Of a DNA stretch of 64,000 bases, positions 57,251 through 64,000 are shown one piece after another. Under the pieces are notes generated by a model. That model was given only the letters and a program-made list of their open reading frames with translations, did no database searches and was not told the DNA's origin. The position numbers and the translations under genes are program-made. Position 1 is the first letter of the stretch. Each line of letters opens with the position of its first letter. The stretch is from Harmonia axyridis (Eukaryota; Arthropoda; Insecta; Coleoptera; Coccinellidae). The stretch lies in the NCBI RefSeq assembly GCF_914767665.1, contig NC_059504.1, forward strand, positions 6,946,501 through 7,010,500. Direction: 5' to 3'.

Positions 57251-58501
57251 AAATTCATTACACCATCCTTTTCGCCATCTTTCAGTTTTTATATCTCCTT
57301 GATATCTTGATTTCTTTCGAATATACACGTACCTATTCAAATAAAATCCTGCTGTTGTTTCAGGGAAAAAATGTAATAGATAATGTTTTGATATTAATAA
57401 ATTTTATTCTTTAAATTTGATCAAAGGAAAAAATCTAACGGTGTTAAATCCGGAGACTTTGGTGGCCACCGAATATTTTCATCATCTGAAGTTCTCAGAT
57501 TATTATAGATGGGCACTTGTTTGATTTGCCGTTGAAACTGAAACTTTCGATGAATTTCTTAGTTTGATAAGAAATTTATGTATTAAAACAAACAATAGCG
57601 CATTTCTGATTAGACTAAAATTGCTTAAATTTAGTCTCACCAGTTTCAGTCTCACCACGAAAAAACTATATGCTTTTTTAGTGAGAATAACGGGACGCAC
57701 TCACAAAAAAAATTGAATAACTGAATAGTAGAATGATGGTGGAATATTTTTGCTTGTTGCAGTAACCTTCTTATGAGTACCATCCGTTTCGCAGTACCAA
57801 ATCGGGTAAATATCGGCTTCTCACGTTAAATAACAAATAATTTAAACATTGACTGACAGAGTCCTGTAAGGAGCAACAAGTAAAAACAAAACTCGTAACA
57901 TAAGTTCTGATAGATTAGAATGACAAATAGCAGATCGCATCCTCTCAGTTGGAAACACTGTCGGAGACAATACCATAGAGGGATATATTATATAATCAGT
58001 GCTGGTGGTCGACCATAGACATTCGACCATAGACAAGCCATTACCACTAAACCAATTCAAATGATACGGTTCTTGTGTGCTGCGTAGATCGTAAAAGGCT
58101 CTGTAGTGATATACGAAATGTGAGGTTCTCTTATTTAGATTCTACACGCTTGGCGGGAAAAAACATGAGACAAACACCGCAAAAGGCGGAAAAATGAGTC
58201 GACGTACTACTGAACGCTTGCAAATTGTCGGTAACAAATTGAAGTTGTAAACCGTCCATTTCAAGTTTATCGAATACTGTTTTCTATTTGAGATGTGCCT
58301 TCTCGGAGGAATACGGTAATGGTTTGGATGAGGCGGAAAATTGTACACTATAAAGAACAACTTTTTTACTCTATATTCTCTATGGAATAACGTTACTGTT
58401 AATTGATAGAAATTTTCTATGAATTGATTAAAAGAAGTTTTATACTTTCTATGTTTTCACTACAAATAAAATAGGTTTTGACAGTATGAGGATTACATTG
58501 T
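57251..58501. other. Unclassified interval
   Basis: A mariner-like phrase (ggtgttaaatccggagactttggtggccac, 57438-57467 region) hints at another transposase fragment. Otherwise there is no supported gene. Small open frames at 57503-57700, 57842-58060 and 58142-58360 (minus) lack homology. Confidence 0.35.
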
Positions 58502-58771
58502 TTAAAAGCGCAGTTTCGTACTTATATTAAGTGCATCTTCAGACACTGATGGCTCTACAAATGATACAGAGTATTTATATGAATTCAGGGAAAAATTATC
58601 CTTTTTTTTCCCTGAATTCTCAGTCTGGTGACTGCTACGTTTTTTCGATTTCATGATTGCGTATACGTCTGTATCTTTGGTACTGATGTTTTTATTTCTC
58701 TGAATTTTACCGTACCCATCTGTTCCAAAATTGTTTGCCATTCCTTTACGAAAAAAAATATCACTTGGCAT
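58502..58771 (-). CDS. Orphan exon-like open frame, unknown product
   Basis: A minus-strand frame of 89 codons begins with ATG directly after a good acceptor (ttttacag|ATG) and ends STKLRF with TAA. It is hydrophilic and Lys/Ser/Asn-rich (for example MKSKKRSSHQTENSGKKK) with no membrane segment. Its beginning, including the acceptor, is recognisable in degenerate form in each unit of the tandem array at 60631-62420. It contains a perfect 15-bp inverted repeat (58581-58595/58605-58619). I do not recognise a family; it may be the last exon of a gene running leftwards or part of an element. Confidence 0.35.
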   Translation of the reverse strand: MPSDIFFRKGMANNFGTDGYGKIQRNKNISTKDTDVYAIMKSKKRSSHQTENSGKKKDNFSLNSYKYSVSFVEPSVSEDALNISTKLRF

Positions 58772-58796
58772 CTGTAAAATCCATTTTAATATACAT

Positions 58797-60191
58797 ATAT
58801 CGGGTGTCCCAAGGTGAGTGGCCTATTAGATTATTATGGAAACTATTGATGGTGAAGATTTCAAATTTTGTGGATAGATATTTGGCCATGTAAGGTACAT
58901 TTTTGAAATAATTTCACATTTCCAGTGTTGCCGGATGTACGACAATTTGGCAACAACTTTGTTATTTTAAATGGGACATCCGGTATTTCTATTTTTTTAT
59001 GATACTCCATAAAATATTAAATCTATTCACTCTTACTTTTCCATCCCTATCTTTAACGGTTTTTGAGTTATTAATTATTTTTCGAAATTTTAGATCAAAT
59101 TGGCGTATTACAAAAATGACTCTAGTTCGCTCAATATTTGAAATTTAAGTCAGAAATTTTGCAAGTCGCTAGATATTGATCTGATCTGTGTTACTGCTTT
59201 CGAATTATGGTTGTCAATAATACAGGACGGACCAAAAAAAATCATCATTTGCCAAGTTACAAAATTGTAAAAAAGTCTATTTTTTCAAATTAGACACCTA
59301 GTATATTTTTCAATTTTTGGAATCAGTAGAACACACTCTACAATTTTTCTATTCACGTCCCTATACCTATCTCAACTGGATTCCGAGTTATATGCGTTTA
59401 TTAGATTTCACATTGATTCAATAAGCGTTAATTTCTTTTGTATTGTTATTTTCTCTATGTCGTTCATAGATGGATATATCAATGAATCAGTTAAATCCAT
59501 AAGTGTTAAAATAAACAATTATTGACTAACAGGTGTATTGTTCCGAGGTTTTTCTATAAATAATGGCTCAAGAAAGATATACACATATAACGCATATAAC
59601 TCGGACTCCAGTTGAGATAGGTATAGGGACGTGAATAGAAAAATTGTAGAGTGTGTTGTACTGATTCCGAAAATTGAAAAATATACTAGGTGTCTAATTT
59701 GAAAAAATAGACTTTTTTACAATTTTGTAACTTGGCAAATGATGATTTTTTTTGGTCCGTCCTGTATTATTGACAACCATAATTCAAAAGCAGTAACACA
59801 GATCAGATCAATATCTAGCGACTTGCAAAATTTCTGACTTAAATCTAAAATATTGAGCGAACTAGAGTCATTTTTGTAATACGCCAATTTGATCTAAAAT
59901 TTCGAAAAATAATTAATAACTCAAAAACCGTTAAAGATAGGGATGAAAAAGTAAGAGTGAATAGATTTAATATTTTATGGAGTATCATAAAAAAATAGAA
60001 ATACCGGATATCCCATTTAAAATAACAAAGTTATTGCCAAATTGTCGTACATCCGGCAACACTGGAAATGTGAAATTATTTCAAAAATGTACCTTACATG
60101 GCCAAATATCTATCCACAAAATTTGAAATCTTCACCATCAATAGTTTCCATAATAATCTAATAGGCCACTCACCTTGGGACACCCGATATA
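58797..60191. mobile_element. 1.4-kb foldback element with ~600-bp arms
   Basis: Arms 58797-59398 and 59589-60191 are reverse complements with only scattered differences, around a ~190-bp unrelated spacer. The ends read atatcgggtgtcccaaggtg and caccttgggacacccgatat, with TATA at both edges suggesting a TA target. Neither arm nor spacer encodes a credible protein. Such long arms fit foldback-type elements or MITEs with giant TIRs. Confidence 0.92.
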
Positions 60192-60330
60192 CAATGAGGT
60201 TCTTCCAAGCCCTGTGACCATCCCCACTTTGCCATTCAGAACAGTCGTTCATTGGATATCGTATCACGCAGATATTTTGATTGTAGCACTGTTCCACTGG
60301 ACCATGATTGATCTCTGGAATAATTTGTGG

Positions 60331-60564
60331 TTATCCTATATTTTCATATTCAAAGCCGTAGCTTCCAAGGTTAAAATAGCAATGATGATAGCCAATCTCC
60401 GAAATGGAGACGGTATATTTGATATTTCCAAATGTATTTTCCAAACTTGTACATACAATGAGGTTCTTCAAGACTTGCTTCTTTTGCTGATCTGTCCATA
60501 AGTTTCCATTCACACCACAATGTGTTGGTGTCCATATAAATCTAATTGTTTTTGCCTCCAACAT
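60331..60564 (-). pseudogene. LINE RNase H fragment
   Basis: The minus-strand frame contains IRFIWTPTHCGVNGN followed by LWTDQQKK. This matches the I-W-x-P-x-H-x-G-x-x-G-N-x-x-x-D motif of RNase H domains in Jockey/I-type non-LTR retrotransposons, with Trp-Thr in place of the usual Glu-Ala just before the Asp. Only this small piece survives. A related VLKNLIV/WKNLIV duplicate occurs next to the foldback element. Confidence 0.6.
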
Positions 60565-60630
60565 GTGATTTTTGCTTGAACCTGACTTGATAGGGAATCT
60601 AAAGGAAAGGTGTTTTCCATATTATTTTAG

Positions 60631-62420
60631 TCTTTAAGACTAATACTAATACTTTCATGGCTGCTGGGTTTCATAGAAATTGAGCTTCTAACATTACAAT
60701 AGATTACTTCTCAGGGTTTTTCAGGAAATAGTCGTAATGAGAAATTTGGCTCAATATGAGTGACAGGAGCACATATGCCTCAGTATATTGCTATTTTTAT
60801 TTTTCTCAATTTTGCAGTATTATTTCTCAAATTGTTTGTCATTTTCTCCTGAAAAAAGACTTGGAATCTGTATAGTACACTTCTATTCATTAATTTTACT
60901 ACTAAAGCAAGCCGCAGTGCAGCTCTGTGTCCATCCCCACTGGGCCATTGATATTCTTCAAGTCTTTAAGACTAATACTAATATTGTCGCTCGGTTTCAT
61001 GGAAATTCAGCTTCTAATATCTCAATAGATTGCTTCTCAGAGGTTTTCTGATAATATTCATAATGAGGGATTTTGCTCAATAGGAGTGACAGCAGCATAT
61101 ATCCCTCAGTGTACTGATGTTTGTATTTATCTCAGTTTTGTAGTACTTTTGCTCAGATTGTTTGCCATTCTTTTATGAAAAAAGACTTAAAATCTGTATT
61201 ATACACTTCTATTCATGAATTCGACTACTAAATCAAGCCGCAGCGCAGCTCTGTGCCCATCCCCACTTGGCCATTGATATTCTTTAAGTCTTTAAGACTA
61301 ATATTGTCGCTGGGTTTCATGGATATTAAGCTTCCAATATGTCAATAGATTGCTTCTCAGAGGTTTTCTGATAATGTCCATAATGAGGGATTTTGCTCAA
61401 TATGACTGACAGTAGCACATATCCCTCAGTGTACTGATGTTTTTATTTCTCTCAATTTGTAGTACTTTTTCCCAAATTGTTTGCCATTCCTTTATGGAAA
61501 AAGACTGGAAATCTGTATAATACACTTCTATTCATTAATTCGACTACTTAATCAAGCCGCAGCGCAGCTCTGTGTACATCCCCACTTGACCATTGATATT
61601 CTTTAAGTCTTTAAGACTAATACTAATATTGTTGCTGGGTTTCATGGAAATTCAGCTTCTAATATCTCAATAGACTGATTCTCAGAGGTTTTCTGATAAT
61701 ATTCATAATGGGAGATTTCGCTCAATATGAGTGATAGTAGCACATATCCCTCAGTTGTTTTTATTTCTCTCAATTTTGTAGTACTTTTTCCCAAATTGTT
61801 TGCCATTCTTTTATGAAAAAACACTTGAAATCTGCATGATACACTTGTATTCATTAATTCGACGATCAAATCAAGCTGCAGTGCATCCCTGTTACTATCC
61901 CCACTTCACCATTGATATTTTTTAAGTCTTTAAGACTAATACTAATATTGTCGCTGGATTTCAGCTGGGGAAATTGAGCTTCTAACATCCCAATAGATTG
62001 CTTCTCAGGGGTTTTCAGGTAATATTCGTAATGTGAGATTTTGCTCAATATGAGTGACAGAAGCACATATCCCTAAATGTAGGTACTAATGTTTTCATTT
62101 TTCTCAATTTTGTAGTATTTTTCCCGAATTGTTTGCCATTCTTTTATGAAAAAAGACTTGAAATCTGTATAATACACTTCTATTCATTAATTCGACTATC
62201 AAATCAAGCCGCAGTGCATCCCTGTTACTATCCCCACTTCGCCATTGATATTTTTTAAGTCTTTAAGACTTATTGTCGCTGGATTTCAGCTGGGGAAATT
62301 GAGCTTCTAACATTTCAATAGATTGCTTCTCAGGGATTTTTAGGTAATATTCGTAATGTGGGATTTTGCTCAATATAAGTGACAGTAGCACATCTCCCTC
62401 AGCCTACTAGCATCTCCAAA
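60631..62420. repeat. Six-unit tandem array, ~325-bp period, exon-derived
   Basis: tctttaagac recurs at 60631, 60963, 61289, 61609, 61927 and 62260, spacings 318-333 bp. Each unit carries gcttctaatatctcaatag, gggattttgctcaatatgag, atttctctcaattttgtag, attgtttgccattctttta and gcagctctgtgtccatcccc or variants. The attgtttgccattc stretch is the reverse complement of the start of the exon-like frame at 58771. Residual minus-strand open frames remain in some units (61869-61642, 62066-61866). Confidence 0.92.
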
Positions 62421-62929
62421 CCGATCGCAATCCATCTTCCTTGGCTTCTCGAAGTGCAATTGCGAGCTGTAGGTTTCTCGACAGGCGCATCGCGGGCTGA
62501 GGTTTCGAGATTTACGATTCCCTCCTTCTCAATGCCGCATTATAAAACAGTAGCCAATACCCTATATAGTGCTTGTCCTCAAAATTTTTATCTCCGCCAG
62601 GCCTTGTTTGTAGCTGCCTTTACGTGTGCGTTCCTTTCAGATTTATCGATGGAATAAAGTACGCGTTATTTAAGAGCCAACGTTCAATTGTCAGGTAGAT
62701 ATTTGAATGTCTTTTCTGGAGATCCTGAGGAGATGCTGAACTGGACCCTGTGTGGCGTCAAACAGTGGCGTTTCCAAGGTATCAGCCGAAGAGATTAACT
62801 TCAGGGGGTGATTCTGCATGATGAAATAATGGCAGTTTTACGAGATACCTACTGAGTAAAGAAGAAGAACTTTAAGAGTGAACACCACCACGCGACTGCT
62901 CAGTTCAAAACTTGTTTCATGTGGTTTGA
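62421..62929. other. Unclassified interval
   Basis: Unique sequence of moderate complexity with an open frame at 62379-62657 lacking homology. No exon of Wnt10 is recognised on the minus strand. Confidence 0.35.
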
Positions 62930-63160
62930 AAGATTTCTGATATTTTGAGGTATATACTTCAATATATTTCGAGCTAATAAGAAACTTTGATTTACTATCA
63001 GACATAAGAAGTGTGTTATTTGTGGAGAAATCCGTGAAATATAGTATCAGTGAGATGTTTTCATTTCCCTCTTCATGTCAAATTTCCATGTTGGGGTCAA
63101 ATGCGCTTACTGAAAATGACGTATACCGTATACTCCCTCTATCAATGATTATAACTCTGA
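62930..63160. mobile_element. MITE family M2, partial copy D
   Basis: Contains only one half of the M2 element, ending with gtatactccctctatcaatg-attataactct, preceded by cttactgaaaatgacgtata and sequences matching copy B. More diverged than the other copies. Confidence 0.75.
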
Positions 63161-63169
63161 GGTTTCAAT

Positions 63170-63860
63170 CAATCTCACGAAAATTTCAACTCGAAATTTT
63201 GGAAAAATTAGAATTTCTATACAAAAATCGTTATATCTCCTGAAATATTTGTCGCAGACCCCTCAAACGCAGGCGTTTTTTATCGATTGAGCTCTGATAT
63301 AAAACATAATGAAGTTTCAAGTCTGTATCTTGAGCCAAAGAGATGTGGAAGCCTCAAGAAAGTTAATACATTTTTTTTTCAAAAATTTCAGTTCATAGCC
63401 TATTATTTCCAAAACAATGGATGATCGCCCAACTGCTAGCATTTTCGTGATCTACGATATCGTATCAATTGAAAGAATAATTCCCATGTAGGAACTTTTA
63501 ATTTTTCGTCGAAACAAAATTTTTCAAGGGTTAGGTATTGAAAATTTGAGCATAATTTTTCATTTATAAAATTTTCGGGTGAGTTCAAAATAAGGCTGAT
63601 TAGGTATCGTTAATTCCAACACAGTTTAAGAAAATTTCAACTTTAAATTTTGGAAAAATCGGTAAAAATTTGAATTTCTATACAAAAATCGTTATATCTC
63701 CTGAAATATTTGTCACAGACCCCTCAAATAAAAACGGTTTTTATTGATCGAGCTCTGATATAAAACATGATGAAGTTTCAAGTCTGTATCTTGAGCCAAA
63801 GTGATGTGGCAGCCTCAAGAAAATTAATAGATTTTCTATTTTTGAAATAATTGAATTGGC
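63170..63860. repeat. Dispersed repeat family R1, two tandem copies
   Basis: Two copies (from about 63170 and 63625) share gaatttctatacaaaaatcg, ttatatctcctgaaatattt, gtctgtatcttgagccaaag and gatgtgg-agcctcaagaaa almost unchanged. They are closer to each other than to other R1 copies, indicating a local duplication. Confidence 0.75.
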
Positions 63861-64000
63861 TCCCTTTTTGAGGAATTACTGAGCTTTAATCTGCAATCTG
63901 ATGCTTTTTTTTATTCGCGCTCTGTTGATCATGATCCAAAATCGAAACAGGCAGACAAGGTACCAACTGAAGTGTTCAAATAATCTTGTTATTACTTATT

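Overview
This is nuclear DNA from an AT-rich insect genome. The genes have GT-AG introns, poly(A) signals and animal-specific protein families, and the non-coding sequence is packed with Tc1/mariner-type transposons and MITEs. A carbon-dioxide-type gustatory receptor together with Wnt10 suggests a holometabolous insect. A beetle is my best guess, but the sequence alone does not prove it. There is no operon, CRISPR array or convincing tRNA/rRNA gene.

Four host genes can be supported. (1) 1311-6844 (+): the 3' five exons of a gustatory receptor of the CO2-receptor clade, with its N-terminus to the left of the window. (2) 15666-37569 (+): seven phase-compatible exons of a single-pass membrane protein with SUEL/galactose-binding-lectin-like, CUB and sushi domains, spread over 22 kb of introns full of repeats; its 5' end is unresolved. 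(3) 38150-44359 (-): a complete HEATR1/UTP10 homologue of 2000 codons in three coding exons, plus a 5'-UTR intron. (4) 45875-51494 (-): the last three exons of Wnt10, with its 5' exons beyond or hidden in the right part of the window. The last two genes lie head to tail on the minus strand, about 1.5 kb apart.

Mobile DNA falls into clear families. Seven irritans-type (Himar1-like, DD34D) mariner copies are all broken. Two copies belong to a second DD34D mariner. Four copies belong to a DD41D (rosa-like) element, three of which share exactly the same internal deletion junction, so a defective derivative was mobilised. Several MITEs have TA target sites and CAGGGTG-type ends, and a ~585-bp MITE family has one member carrying a nested DD41D copy. 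A hAT relic and a LINE RNase H scrap are also present. Tandem repeats include a higher-order satellite in a CUB-gene intron (25.4-27.0 kb), a 915-bp two-copy duplication with an embedded minisatellite (31.5-33.4 kb), and a six-unit ~325-bp array (60.6-62.4 kb) whose units are degenerate copies of an exon-like sequence at 58.5-58.8 kb. Two large palindromic structures stand out: a 1.4-kb foldback at 58.8-60.2 kb and an A-B-A'-B' double palindrome at 54.8-55.5 kb.

The most interesting observations are an exact 18-bp tandem duplication of a splice donor in the CO2 receptor (the second donor would add six in-frame residues), the amplified identical deletion in the DD41D elements, the exon-derived tandem array, and the two palindromic structures.
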